From: Artemia franciscana
Lineage: Eukaryota; Arthropoda; Branchiopoda; Anostraca; Artemiidae
NCBI RefSeq assembly: GCF_032884065.1
Contig: NW_027062665.1
Span: forward strand, 757,001-821,000
DNA length: 64,000 bases
Direction of reading: 5' to 3'
Shown here: one piece after another, positions 27,576 through 40,810 of the stretch
How the letters are laid out: each line of letters begins with the position of its first letter
How positions within the stretch are numbered: the first letter of the stretch is position 1
The notes under the pieces: generated by a model
The model's database searches: none
What the model saw: only the letters and a program-made list of their open reading frames with translations
Told to the model about the DNA's origin: nothing
Program-made: the position numbers and the translations under genes

Positions 27576-29971
27576 GATACTGCTATTCTGAATGCAAGAG
27601 AAAAAATTAGATTGACGATACCAAATTAAAAATCGTCAGTTCTTTTATCAGTCCGTTATAAACAATAAAAAGTTAAAGCCATAAAAGAAACTGATAATTG
27701 CTTAAATTGAGATGAATTATTTAATTTTAGAAAGATAAACATACACTTTTTGTGCCATATGTGCCAAATCTTCCCATGTTGCATTCAATGGGGCATCGGT
27801 TGTAGCTTTTGATATTTACCTTATTGTAAACATTGTTTACAATGTTTACAATTACCTTATGTGCCATACGTTTTTCAAGATTTAGCAGGGGGAGATTTTT
27901 CAATATAGGTACCCAAACAAGAATGTATTCAATAAAAAAAAAGAAAAAATTATTTTGCAAAATCTACTGGAGAGGGCACAAAAAATCTAGGAGTAATTAA
28001 CCCCTATTCTTCCCTAATGGGCGACCCCACCTAGAATATTTCTGACATAAAACTTGTCAAACAAGTATTCCATGAAAAAAAAACCAGGCAACATTTCTGA
28101 ACTAAAGAGTATGTGAATGTTTAGTCGGGATAAGAATTTTTTTATAAAAGGCAACGAAAAATTGTTGACATTATTCATTTTTTAATTGTTTACGGGTTGG
28201 AAGAAAAAATTAGGGGGGAGGTTCGAACCCACCCCGCCCCCGCCCCCTTCACCCCCCAGGTTACAGCTTTACTATTCGTACAATTTGTCAACTTTCTTAC
28301 GTTTTTTTAAAACGTGCCTAACCTTGCCAGAAAAAAACTCTGTATCTCAATGTCACTCGTGTAGTAGGTCACCTGCCAGTAGGGATGTCAATTAGGGGGA
28401 AGGGCTTTCACCTTTAGATCTTGGAAAATAGGTTTGTTTTAATATTTGCATTAAAGATGGTTTTTGGTGTTTCTATTGAAACAAGTTGCCCCTGTATTTA
28501 AAAACATATTTTCAACTTACGTTTTTCTTACGTTTTTACGAGTCGGACAAAAATTTCGGGGAGGGTTTAAACCCCCTAGCCCCCTTCCCTGGATACGCCG
28601 TTGTGATCACGTAAATTTCTCTGGAATTATTGCACATGCAGTCTGATATTTTCGGCTCAAAGATGGTTGACACCCATATTTGTTCAATGGATTTCAATCC
28701 ATACAAACTTATACTGAGGGTGGATTGTAAGAGTTTTCCTTTTGATTTTGAACCCTCTACAGGGAATGTTGGGGAATCTGAAGAACAAATAAAAAGTCTT
28801 TATCATTTGATTCCTTTACACTATTAAGTGGTGGTGCTAAATGGAGTGAGGGGGGTATTTGTTCCCTATATATCGAAAAAAAAACCTTTTTTATACTGAC
28901 ATTGAGAACTGCTGTTTTGTGAGAGTTTGCAAAAAAAAATTGCTCCTCCCTAGATTTTGAAATCTACACAGTCTCCCTCCCCCTAACTGTATTCTTATGA
29001 ATTGTCGTCACGGACACAGATGTCAGAAATTCATGGACATGATCGATTACGATAAAAGAACTTGTGGCGTTCTGTCACTTACAATTAAAAATAATAAAAA
29101 AAATTATACTGCCGGCAAATACTCAATGGGAACAAGAAAGTAGTTAGAAAATATAAAAGAAAGCGACTAAAAGCTACTCAAATATGCAAAAATTCTGCTA
29201 GAGGGTTTTTGAACTTCAAAATTCTGTGGAAGTCATGTGATCCATAGAAAAGATTTTCTAGTGAGTTCCGTTGTAGTTTATTGTAACACCCCTACTAATA
29301 GATTGCAAGTCTCTTCCGCAAATCGACCAGTCTTTTCTAAGCAGACAACTTTCAGTCCGCTATGTGAAAAATTTTGAATTTTTTTACTATGGCTGGCAAG
29401 GTTTTATCAGGGGGGGGGGCTTCCGGGTTTGATCTCTCTCCTAATAAAACACTCCCTCTTCCAGAAAAATATCCTGGATACGCCCGCGCTTCTGGGAATT
29501 CTTAGAACAATAAAGTTTGTTGTTGGATGTGATTTTATGTTTTAAGTTTTCGTAAAAAAAAAGATTTGAAGGTATTTTAACTCATTTTCTTTTCCTTTTT
29601 TTCTTTTTCTGCTGCATTATTGATATACCATATATCATTATATGTCGTGTAATATAGGAAATTATATTTTTTCATTTATTAGATTTTTTGTTCTATTAAA
29701 GGGTTTACCCCCCCCAAACGACATTACTGCATTTACTCCATAAGCATCATTGTTTAATCTGCCTTTTAAGACACGCCTTTGGAAAGGCCTGGTTAAAATA
29801 ATTAAAATTACTAGCTTGAAATTTTTATCAAGTGAAATTTTATCAATTTTTATCAAGTTTTGGTTCACCTTTAATTAGCCCTCCCCAAAGTTTGTACTGC
29901 CATTTATTGTATATGATGAGACCAAGAAAAGAGAACTAAATACATGGAAGGCAAAGTACTTTTTCCACTAA
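27576..29971. other. intronic non-coding DNA with GC-run repeat fragments
   Basis: Short fragments with runs of G or C followed by ctggatacgcc recur at ~28,555-28,605 and ~29,410-29,490. They are pieces of a dispersed repeat. No convincing coding sequence. Confidence 0.5.
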
Positions 29972-30606
29972 TAAGTCTCCATTAATAGACAGGCTATAAC
30001 AAAAAAGTTCACGGAACAGCCGAGTGCCGGTTGCTCCCACTATTGCCATTGAGCAACGATTTTGGCCAGAATAGGTCCCAATCGAGTGAAAATCTAAAGA
30101 TGGCCAGTCCATTTAGGCGTATCAGCTCTTTGAAGCTTACTTTCAGATATGGATTTTCAGGCATAAAATGCTCATTTAATTAATATTTTGATCTAATAAA
30201 TGATTGCCTTTTAAGGGTTATGCTGATCTATGCGGCGTATTTAAATTTTAATTTTCCGTCCAAACACAATCCAAAAAAGCGTTCTATTGTTGGTATTAAA
30301 TCACCTTTTTGAATCACATTTTAGCAGAGAGTTTGAATTCAAACAAGCCTAATGACGCGGTGGCAAATCAAGGGTCAAAATATTGCTTTATTGAACAATT
30401 GATGCGTGATAATCCAAATAATTCAGAGGCCTATTTCTTTCAGGGGCGGCACACATCTGGTGTGTTTGGTTTGGGGATGGTTTCTTGGGTAATGATGGTG
30501 CTTATTCTGAATATCGGGGGGAACGGGGTCGCGACTATTTAGAACAGATCGATTTTTGCCTGTAAGTCGAGAATTGGCGGATTATGACATCTTATTTTCT
30601 GAAACT
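29972..30606 (+). repeat. 635-bp duplicated segment, copy 1
   Basis: Nearly identical to 39,317-39,957, starting taagtctccattaatagaca and ending ttattttctgaaact. Differences seen are a missing G in a G-run and a short indel near 30,275. See the exon-like feature inside it. Confidence 0.92.
30328..30561 (+). pseudogene. exon-like segment, copy 1, frameshifted
   Basis: Bounded by ttttagcag and by CCT|GTAAGT, so it looks like an internal exon. The frame reads SLNSNKPNDAVANQ and IEQLMRDNPNNSEAYFFQG, then is broken by loss of one G after tttcttt-cag relative to copy 2. The protein family is not recognised. It may be a captured host exon or part of an unknown mobile element. Confidence 0.45.
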
Positions 30607-31650
30607 CTGAAATTGAAAGAGTATCCTAATAAACTGTCTATATTATGAATCTCAAAGATGAGTCATTGTTGTCTTTTTTTGGGGGGAGGGGGGCTAAGAT
30701 AGATATAGCATGCGCTAGGGGTCTCTAACTCCCAAAAATTACATTTTAAGGATTTTTAATTATTTTTTATTTTTCTTTCGACATTTCTTCAATACATTTC
30801 TACTTTTTTTCTATATTTTTGAGATTATTTTGAACAAGCGTGGAAAAATTCCTTGTTGAGGGAGCTGCATAGTTTCTACCTCTACTCGTGAAATGATCAT
30901 AATACCTTCGTGGTGGCGCCTATTAGCTGTTTTTCACAGAAACGACGAAAAATTAGGCCTATGGGATTCAAACATGAAATGAAGCAAGTTATGTGACATC
31001 TGAGAGATGGTGTTTCGTCATGTACGCACCTAGTGGTTCAAAATGATGTAAAGAGAAAGGGTAAAAACATTACTTTTTTTGGGAAAAAAATTAATTTCGA
31101 TACTTCCTACTGCCTTGTTACGTTCAAGTATGCGCTTAATATTGCTGTTCTTTCAGATAGACATTCTGTACTGAGCCACCAAAAGACTCAGAAATGCCTC
31201 GCATATTCCCGGATGAGTAAGACAGGCCTAATTCCTCGAGATGGTGATTCAAAACGAATGAAAAGAAATGTTCTTAACAGGTGCTCGAAAAATTACGTAG
31301 ACATCCAATTTTTTTAATGATGTTAAAATAAAAGACAATTAAAAAACGACTGATAATGTATATTATCTTTATTAATATTGGAAACAATATCTTAATTATC
31401 TTTAAATCTACCAATATGTCCAATAACAATATAATGATAATATATAATCTAATTAATGATACTAATAATAATCTAATAATATATTCACTAATAATATCTA
31501 ATAATCTTTTTAAACTTATTTCTAAATATCATATATCTTATTAATTCTAAATCTCTCTATAAATTCGACTCAGAATCTTGAAATTTTTCCAGAAAGCGTT
31601 TTTATTCTCGGATCGCAAGTCCTTAGTTTCATGAAAATTTTTATCTCATC
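30607..31650. other. intronic non-coding DNA
   Basis: Includes a very AT-rich, low-complexity stretch at 31,340-31,555 with short aat/taat repeats. Nothing coding is supported. Confidence 0.5.
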
Positions 31651-33290
31651 AAACAGTTCGTGGTAACGAACTGTAGTAAGGAGCGACCCGGCTCAATAGT
31701 AACCAAAACTCTAAAAGATGGAATTTTGATACCAATAGTTACATCAAAAGAATCGCATTTTAATGCTGATTTTAAATATATAAGTTTCATCAAGTTTAGT
31801 CTTACCTGTCAAAAGTTACGAGCCTGAGAAAATCTGCCCTATTTTAGAAAATAGGGTGAAACACCCCCTAAAAGTTATAGAATCTTAATGAAAATCACAC
31901 CATCAGATTCAGCGTATAAGAGAACCCTATTGTACAAGTTCTAGGATCCGGAATTTTGTATTTTTTGCCAGAAGACAAATCACGGATGCTTGTTTATTTG
32001 TTTTTTTTTTTTTTTCTTTTTCCCAGGGGTGATCGTATCGGCCCAGTGGTCCTAGAATTTTGCGAGAGGGCTCATTCGAACGGAAATGAAAAGTTCTAGT
32101 GCCCTTTTAAGTGACCAAAAAAATCGGAGGGCACCTAGGCCCCCTCCCACGCTCATTTTTTCCCGAAGTAGTCGGGTCAAAATTCTGAGATAGCTATTTT
32201 ATTCAGCATAGTCGAAAAACCTTATAACTATGTGTTTGGGGACGACTTACTCCCCCACAGTCCCCCTGGGAGGGGCTGCAAGTTGCAAATTTTGACCAGT
32301 GTTTGCATATATTAATGGTTATTGGGAAATGTAGAGACGTTTTCAGGGGGATGTTTTGGTTGGGAGGGGGGGGGGGGGTTGAGAAGAGGGGGCTACGTGG
32401 GGGAATATTTCCATGGAGGAATTTGTCATGGGGGAAGAAGATTTCCATAAAGGGGGCGCAGCATTTTCTAGCATTATTTAAAAAAACAATGAGAAAATAA
32501 ATATGAAAAAAAATTTTCAACTGGAAGTATGGAGTAGCATTAAAACTTAAAACGAACAGAAAATTTTACGCATATAAGGGGTTCACCTCCTCCTAATACC
32601 TCACTCTTTACGCTAAAGGATTTTTAGTAATTTCAACTATTTATTCTACGGCCTTTGTGATTCAGGGGACAAAATTTAAGCTTTAATGAAAAGATTTATT
32701 GACGAGGTATTGACGAGTGGGCGAACCTTCTCATATACGTAATAAAAACATACGAACATAGAAGTTTGTTACGTAAGCTAATTCGTAAGTTACGTATATC
32801 TTTTACTAATGAAAACGTTCGTAAAAACTGAAAGTTCTAGTTGCCTTTTTAAGTACCCTGAAAATTAGAGAGCAACTGGGCCTCCTTCCCCTCCTTTTTT
32901 CGCAAAATCATTCGATCAAAACTATGGGAAAGCCATTTAGCCAAATAAATAAATATGCAAATTTTGCTTTAATTATTCATCTGCGGAGAGCCGAAATCAA
33001 AACATGGATTAACTAAAAAACGTTCAGATTAAATAAAAAAAACAAGTTTTTTTTAACTGAAAGTAAGGAGCGACATTAAAACTTAAAACGAACAGAAGTT
33101 ACCCCGTATATGAAAGAGGCTGCTCCTTCTTCAACGCCCTTCTCTTTACGCTAAAGTTTTTACTGTTTTAAAAAGTAGAGTTGATAGAAAGAGTCAAACT
33201 TTAGTGCAAAGAGCAAGGCGTTGAAGAAGGAGCAGCCCCTTTCATATACGGGGTAATTTCTGTGCGTTTTGTAATTTCTGTGCGTTAATT
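31651..33290 (-). repeat. interspersed repeat family A, copy 2 (inverted)
   Basis: Opens with the hairpin aacagttcgtggtaacgaac at ~31,652 and tgtagtaaggagcgaccc. It runs through the same modules as copy 1 in reverse complement and closes with the long GGGCTGCT hairpin at ~33,060-33,275. Confidence 0.88.
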
Positions 33291-33566
33291 CAACTATGCA
33301 CAGAACAAATTACCAAAAACAGAACTGACCAAGGCCGTATTTATAGAAAATATATAACTGAAATATATAGAAAATTAGGAACTACATAACCTCGAAAAAT
33401 TTGAACTTTAACTATCAAGAATACGCCAAATTATTCAAAGTAACTGGGAGAATTTCAAAATGAATCAAAAGAGTTGAGTTGTCTTGAAGAATTTTAGAGC
33501 GGAAAATTGTCAGAAATACTTGAAAAATGCAGTAATTTTTGGATTTAAAGACCCCTAACTTGTGCT

Positions 33567-34263
33567 CAGTGCTGTCACTTACTTGAAGTTCTTTTACTTG
33601 AAGTACTACTTAAGTAAAATTTTCCAATACTTGTACTTGTACTTAAGTAAAAACTCTAGGGTGTACTTATTACTTGATACTAAAGTAAGATTTCGAAATA
33701 CTTATTACTTAAGATACTTTTAATGTACTTGTTTTTCAAATACTTTACCTTTAACACGAAAATTTTGTGTCTGTGTGCTTTGGCAATGTACAAGAAAACA
33801 TCACCTTTATATTTAGAGCAAACTCAGATATAGCTTTTGTGTGTGTGTACTTTGGCAATTTACATGAAAACATCACCCTTTAGATTTAGAGTAAACTCAG
33901 ATATAGCTCCATGCTCAATTTTTGGACATGAAATAAGGTATTTGTTTTTGACGAAAAAAAAATTATAGTATGATTAACACTTGGTTTAATTTTTGTTTAA
34001 AAGTTATATAACAGAGAAAATTGAAATTATTTCACAGTTCACTGGTCGACAGTGAGCTAAAATCCCTTGTTTTGTGCTAAATGTTGCATACTGTAGTCCA
34101 TTTGGGCTTAAATTTCTGACACTAGTGTTTAACTTTTGTCATCCCGTCAACTGAACCAGATTTCTACCATTTCATCATCTTCAGGACCATATTACTGGTA
34201 AAACTACTGAAGCTATGAATCTTTGCCATCTAAATGTTGTCTGCAATAAACAAGTCTAGGGAA
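33567..34263 (+). mobile_element. hAT-like non-autonomous element, copy 1
   Basis: Begins CAGTGCTGTCACTTACTTGA, a hAT-style CAGNG terminus, followed by subterminal repeats of ACTTAAGTA and TACTTGTACTT. The next ~450 bp are the inverted match of 57,200-57,886. Similarity stops at ctgcaataaacaagtctagg. No opposite terminus or transposase was found. Confidence 0.7.
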
Positions 34264-34278
34264 TTCTAGCAAAACAAT

Positions 34279-35834
34279 TTTAAAACAGTAAAAAACTTTA
34301 GCGTAAAGAGCGGGGCGTTGAGAAGGAAAAACCCCTTTCATATACGGAGTAATTTCTGTTCGTTTTAAGTTTTAATGTCGCTCCTTACTTTCATTTAAAA
34401 AACTTGTTTTTTTATTTAATTTCTGAACGTTTTTGAATCAATGCATGTTTTGATTTTGGCTCTCCGCAGAGGAATAATTAAAACAAAATTTGTATATTTA
34501 TTTTTTTTGGCTAAATGGCTTTCTCATATTTTGATCGAATGATTTTGAGCAAAAAAGAGCGGGGGAGGAAGTCTAGTTGCCCTCCGATTTTCGGTTAATT
34601 AAAAAGGCAACTAGAGCTTTTAATTTTTTAAGAATCTTTTTATAAGTAAAAGATATACGTAACTTATAAATTAGCTTACGTAAAGAACTTTTGTATTCTC
34701 ATGTTTTTATTACATATATGAGGGGGTTCGCCCCCTCGTCAGTACCTCGCTCTTTGCACTAAAGCTTAAATTTTGTCCCAATTCATTAAGAATGACCCCT
34801 GAATCACAAAAGCCGCAGAATAAATAGTTGAAATTACTAAAAATACTTTAGAGTAAAGAGCGAGGCATTAGGAGGAGGTGAGCCCCTCATATGGGTAATA
34901 ATTTCTGTTCGTTTTAAGTTTTAATGCTGCTGCTTACTTCCAGCTGAAGAAAAAAACTTTTTCATATTTATTTTTTCATTGTTTTTTTTTAAGTAATGCT
35001 AGTAAATCCTGCGCTCCCTTCATGGAAATTTTCTTCCCCCATGACAAATTCCTCGATGGAAAGTTCCCCCAGTATATCCCCCTCTTCTCAACCCCTGCCT
35101 CCAACCAAAAAAACCTCCTGAAAACGCCTGCACACTTCCCAATAACCATTACTATATGTAAGCACAAGTCAAAGTTTTGAACTTGTAACCCCTCCCACGG
35201 GGACTGTGGGGGAGTAAGTCGTCCCCAAAGGCATAGTTATAAGGTTTTTCGACTACGCTGAATAAAATGGCTATCTCAGAATTTTGATCCGTTGACTTTG
35301 GGAAAATAATTAGCGTGGGAGGGAGCCTAGGTGCCCTCCAATTTTTTTGGTCACTTAAAAAGGGCACTAGAACTTTTCGTTTTCGTTAGAATGAGCCCTC
35401 TCGCAACATTCTTGGACAACTGGGTCGATACGATCACCCCTGGGAAAAAACAAAACAAAAAACAAACAAACAAATAAACACGCATCCGTGATCTGCCTTC
35501 TGGCAAAAAAATATAAAATTCCACATTTTGTACATAGGAGCTTGAAACTTCTACAGTAGGGTTCTCAGATACGCTGAATCTGATGGTGTGATTTTCGTTA
35601 AGATTCTATGACCATTAGGGGGTGTTTCCCCCTGTTTTCTAAAATAACGCAAGTCTCAGGCTCGTAACTTTTGATGGGTAAGACTAAACTTGATAAAACT
35701 TATATATTTAAAATCAGCATTAAAATGCGATTCTTTTGATGTAGCTATTGGTACCAAAATTCCATTTTTTAGAGTTTTGGTTACTATTGAGCCGGGTCGC
35801 TCCTTACTACTGTTCGTTACCACGAACTGTTTGA
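34279..35834 (+). repeat. interspersed repeat family A, copy 3
   Basis: Same orientation as copy 1. It starts inside the long hairpin (only one arm present) and ends with the CAGTTCGT/ACGAACTG hairpin (~35,812-35,832). Confidence 0.88.
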
Positions 35835-37912
35835 CCATAAGGCTTCAAATTATAGTATTATCTTGTTTTACCAGAGACACGTAACATATAAGGGGTGGTT
35901 GCATAAACTATGGAGACAGCTCATTCAATTGGAAATTATAAGTTGTAATGCCCTTTTGAAGACTCAAACATGTTTGAAGGGCAACTAGCCCTTCAAAGTT
36001 CTGACGCTAATTTTTAAGTCAAAAGAGATGGATGGCAACAAGCCCCCTCCCTCATACCCTTTTATTCCCCAAATGGAGATCAGAATTTTGAGATTTTGAG
36101 GAAACGCTCCAGATGTCAAATAACTTTGACTCTGGGAATGATGACCCCCCCTTCCAATGCAAGGGCTGTAAGTTAAAAAAGTTGCCCTTTGTTAACTCAT
36201 AAGTTCTTTTTTATAAGAAAAGAGGGCATTCTTGATCCTGTGTCTCCAAAAAGGCTTTGGGTATTAAGGTGAAACTTCAGGAAAATGTTAAGAGGGATGC
36301 CCAACACAATCAAAACCCACTATGTGCTTGCTGGTTGTGAAAAGGGATCTTTCGAACAGACAAGGGTATTCAGTTGAAAATTTCAAGGTATGCTGAAGAG
36401 ATGTTGAAGAGAGATTGACGGGTATTCACTCCCCCTCCCTCATTGCCCTTTTTCAGCACTACTTCTGCTCAACACTGATCAAAACGGTTAAATTGTCATT
36501 TGTTCAAACCAGTCGAAAGGTCTAATAGCCAAACATCCAGGGATACATACACCCTACAGCCCCAGGACTAGGATCGTAAATTATGCAATTTTCCTTTGTT
36601 TACATGCCTAGTTTTCATTGGGAAAAGGGAAAATATTTGATTCTGTGTGCATTCAAAAAGGCTAAAGTAATTATGGCTAAGGGATATATTAAATTAAATG
36701 AGAAGGCAGTAAGCTCATCCATTTTATCGAAAATGAAGATCTGCAATGTTAAAGGATGACTGAGATTATCCAGTTAAAAATTTCAGGACAGGTTGAGGGA
36801 GATGTAGAAAAACGGTTGGAAAAGTTCAATCAAAATTCCAAGTAGCCATCTTGTTCAAAACAGTCTAAAGGTCAAATAACTATGCCTGTGGGGATAACAT
36901 GATCCCCGTCAGATTTTAAGAGGGATGCTGAACACACTGTGTGCATGCTGGTCTTCAAAAGGGCATATTAACAATATGTAAGAAACAGCTGAGGGTAATA
37001 CGTTAAAGAGCTATTGTAGGGCGACTAGTCTCCCCTGTCCTCTTTAGGTCCCCCCCCTTCAGTTATCACTGATCAAAATCTTGAAAAGCTGATTTTCTTC
37101 TAAACAGTCAAAATATCCAGTAACTATGCCTCCAGGGAGGCAATGCCCCAAACGGCCCCAGGGTAAGGATTTCAAATTTTGTCCTTTTTCAGGGTTGCCA
37201 CAAGGCCCATAAAGTTTCTAAAAGTCCCTAAAACAGCTCTCAAGCCCTTTTTTGCAAGATTAAGCCCTGTCAATACTTCAGCTAAGAAGTTTATCTAGTG
37301 TGTTCATGACCATTAGTGTCCTGAAGACTGCAGAATAATTTTATGGCTACAGTGATAATGTTTATGGCTACTATGGCTAATAATTTATAGTTTATGGCTA
37401 ATAATTTTATGGCTACAGTGATAATTTTTCATAATGATGGACTAAGAGGTTTGACATCCTTTGTCTCTAGAGTCACTTAAGCGGTCATACTTTATTGTAT
37501 TTTTTTTTTCTTTTTAGATATGTACTCTTAGAGATTTGACAGTTTTTCAAAGTAGCCATTGATATCAACCCTTTGCATGCCTAGTGCTTTCCAGTGGTAG
37601 CTTCAACCTAGTAAAGAACAATTTTTGGGCCATAGTAACCAAAACCAAAAAAATAATGCTAAGAAATACACAACTAAAAGAGGCTTAGGAGTGGTAACTA
37701 CTATTGACTTTCAACTCAACAGTATTTTGTAGTCTTGATTTTTTGTTTGAAAAACAAAAAAAACATGCCTAAAACCTCTCGAAAATGGCCTCGGATCAAA
37801 AAGTACACCACTGCAATCATTATTTTTGAAAACCCTTCAATAAAGGCTATAGCCCCCTCTGCAAAACCAAAAGTTACAGCATAATTATCTATGTCCTTAA
37901 TTAGTATTAGAT
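35835..37912. repeat. degenerate tandem repeats (~420-bp period) and non-coding DNA
   Basis: From 36,060 to ~37,190, units with a 'taactatgcctccagggagg'-like phrase, a gatcaaaa phrase and a ttgattctgtgt phrase recur about every 420 bp in eroded form. 37,190-37,912 shows nothing recognisable. Confidence 0.5.
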
Positions 37913-39316
37913 TGTCAAACAGTTCGTGGTAACGAACTGTAGTAAGGAGCGACCCGGCTCAATAGAAACCAAAACTCTAAAAAATGGAATTTTGATACCA
38001 ATAGCTACATCAAAAGAATCGCATTTTAATGCTGATTTTAAATATATATGTTTCATCAAGTTTAGTCTTACGCACCAAAAGTTACGAGCCTGAGAAAATT
38101 TGTGTTATTTTAGAAAATAGGGTGAAACACCCCCTAAAAGTCATAGAATCTTAACGAAAATTACACCATCAGATTCAGCGTATCAGAGAACCCTACTGTA
38201 GAGGTTTCAGGCTCCTATCTACAAAAATGTGGAATTTTGTATTTTTTGCCAGAAGGCAGATCACGGATGCGTGTTTATTTGTTTTTTTTTCTTTCTTTTT
38301 TCTTTTTCCCAGGGGTGATCGTATCGACCCAGTTGTCCTAGAATGTTGCGAGAGGGCTCATTCTAACGGAAATGAAAAGTTCTAGTGCCCTTTTTAAGTG
38401 ACCAAAAAATTGGAGGGCACCTAGGCCCCCTCCCACGCTAATTATTTTCCCAAAGTCAACGGATCAAAATTCTGAGATAGCCATTTTATTCAGCGTAGTC
38501 GAAAAACCTTATAACTATGTCTTTGGGGACGACTTACTCCTCCACAGTCCCCGTGGGAGGGGCTACAAGTTACAAACTTTTGACCAGTGCTTCCATATAG
38601 TAATGGTTATTGGGAAGTGTACAGGTGTTTTCAGGAGGATGTTTTGGTTGGGGGGAGGGGTTGAAAAGAGGGGGATATACTGGGGGAACTTTCCATCGAG
38701 GAATTTGTCATGGGGGAAGAAAATTTCCATAAAGGGAGCGCAGGATTTACTAGCATTATTTAAAAAAAAAACAATGAAAAAATAATATGAAAAAGTTTTT
38801 TCAGCTGGAAGTAAGGAGTAGCATTAAAACTTAAAACGAACAGAAATTATTACCCATATGAGGGGCTCACCTCCTCCTAATACTTCGCTCTTTACGCTAA
38901 AGTATTTTTAGTAATGTCAACTATTTATTCTACGGCTTTTGTGATTCAGGGGTCATTCTTAATGAATTGGGCCAAAATTTAAGATTTAGTGTAAAGAGAG
39001 AGGTACTGACGACGGGGCGAACCCTCTCATATGTGTAATAAAAACTTGAGAATAAAACATTCTTTACGTAAGCTAGTTTATAAGTTACGTATATCTTTTA
39101 CTAATAAAAAGATTCGTAAAAAATTAAAAGTTCTAGTTGGCTTTTTTATTAACCAAAAAATTGGAGGGCAACTAGGCTTCCTCCCCCGCTCTTTTTTCTC
39201 AAAATCATTCGATCAAAATTATGAGAAAGCCATTTAGCCAAAAAAAAAAAAAAAAAAAAAAAAAAAATGCAAATTTCGTTTTAATTATTTCTCTGCGGAG
39301 AGCCAAAATCAAAACA

Positions 39317-39957
39317 TAAGTCTCCATTAATAGACAGGCTATAACAAAAAAGTTCACGGAACAGCCGAGTGCCGGTTGCTCCCACTATTGCCATTGAGCA
39401 ACGATTTTGGCCAGAATAGGTCCCAATCGAGTGAAAATCTAAAGATGGCAAGTCCATTTAGGCGTATCAGCTCTTTGAAGCTTACTTTCAGATATGGATT
39501 TTCAGGCATAAAATGCTCATTTAATTAATATTTTGATCTAATAAATGATTGCCTTTTAAGGGTTATGCTGATCTATGCGGCGTATTTAAATTTTAATTTT
39601 CCGTCCAAACACAATCCAAATTGTATAAGCGTTCTATTGTTGGTATTAAATCACCTTTTTGAATCACATTTTAGCAGAGAGTTTGAATTCAAACAAGCCT
39701 AATGACGCGGTGGCAAATCAAGGGTCAAAATATTGCTTTATTGAACAATTGATGCGTGATAATCCAAATAATTCAGAGGCCTATTTCTTTCAGGGGGCGG
39801 CACACATCTGGTGTGTTTGGTTTGGGGATGGTTTCTTGGGTAATGATGGTGCTTATTCTGAATATCGGGGGGAACGGGGTCGCGACTATTTAGAACAGAT
39901 CGATTTTTGCCTGTAAGTCGAGAATTGGCGGATTATGACATCTTATTTTCTGAAACT
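39317..39957 (+). repeat. 641-bp duplicated segment, copy 2, inserted in repeat A
   Basis: Near-identical to 29,972-30,606. The host repeat is duplicated on both sides: about 51 bp ending agccaaaatcaaaacat occurs at 39,267-39,317 and again at 39,990-40,040, each preceded by an A-run. So the insertion carries an unusually long flanking direct repeat. Confidence 0.92.
39678..39912 (+). other. exon-like segment, copy 2, open frame, unrecognised
   Basis: Same borders as copy 1 (ttttagcag before, CCT|GTAAGT after) but the frame stays open for 77 codons. It contains ANQGSKYCFIEQLMRDN and AAHIWCVWFGDGFLGNDG, and ends RDYLEQIDFC. The Trp/Gly-rich and acidic composition looks like real protein, but I do not recognise the family. 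If spliced, it needs partners in phase 1 upstream and phase 2 downstream, which I could not find. It sits inside a repeat inside an intron. Confidence 0.45.
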
Positions 39958-40363
39958 ATGAGAAAAAAAAAAAAAAGAAAAAAAAAAAAATGCAAATTTC
40001 GTTTTAATTATTTCTCTGCGGAGAGCCAAAATCAAAACATGCATTGATTCAAAAACCTTCAGAAATTAAATAAAAAAAAATTGTTTTCGACTGAAAGTAA
40101 GGAGCGACATTAAAACTTAAAACGAACAGAAATTACTTCGTATATGAAAGGGGCTGCTTCCTCATCAACGCCCCGCTCTTTACGCTAAAGTTTATTACTG
40201 TTTTAAAAAGAAGAGTTGAGAGAAAGAGTCAAACTATAGCTTAAAGAGCGGGGCGTTGATGAGGAAGCAGCCCCTTTCATATACGAAGTAATTTCTGTTC
40301 GTTTTAAGTTTTAATGTCGCTCCTTACTTTCAGTTGAAAAAACTTGTTTTTTTTATTTAATTA

Positions 40364-40810
40364 TACTTAAGTAATGCTTATGGCATATTGCTCTGGGCCT
40401 TGACTACAAAGTGTGAGGTTTCAAGTTTAAGTCTTGTACTTGGACTTTTTTTTGAAATGGTGTCAAAACAAGTTGGATATGGGTAGGCTACTTTCTTCAG
40501 TAAAGTGCTCTCCCCATCATCAATAAAAATAACGACTGTGAAACAAGAATGTCATTTAAAGTTATGAAAGTACTCATGAGAACCAGAGAGGGATAGAAAA
40601 ATAGTGAAAACAACAATGGAAGCTTTCAGAGAAAGAAGAGCAAACGCTTGCTGAACTTCTTTCCAGCACAAAAAGGCAGAAAACACTTTTTTGCAGTGCT
40701 TTCTCATGATGCTGGGCTTGGATACTGTTCAGGGTTTTAGATCCAGAAGTATTAATTAATTACATCAGAATTTGCATTTTTGGCCTCTTTAGGCTATAGT
40801 TAATGTATGG
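40364..40810. other. no feature seen
   Basis: Non-coding intronic DNA. Confidence 0.4.

Larger units (their letters stand above)
37913..40363 (-). repeat. interspersed repeat family A, copy 4, most complete, interrupted
   Basis: Runs from the CAGTTCGT hairpin (37,917) to the long terminal hairpin (~40,075-40,360, arms around gaaaggggctgcttcctcat). It is split by the 641-bp segment at 39,317-39,957. An A-run of about 29 at 39,239-39,266 replaces a short tract seen in the other copies. Confidence 0.88.

Noticed and set aside
32203..32520. Open frames in repeat family A (also at 24,742, 34,976 and 38,603)
   Set aside because: Related frames recur only because the repeat is repeated. They carry frameshifts between copies and show no protein-like constraint.
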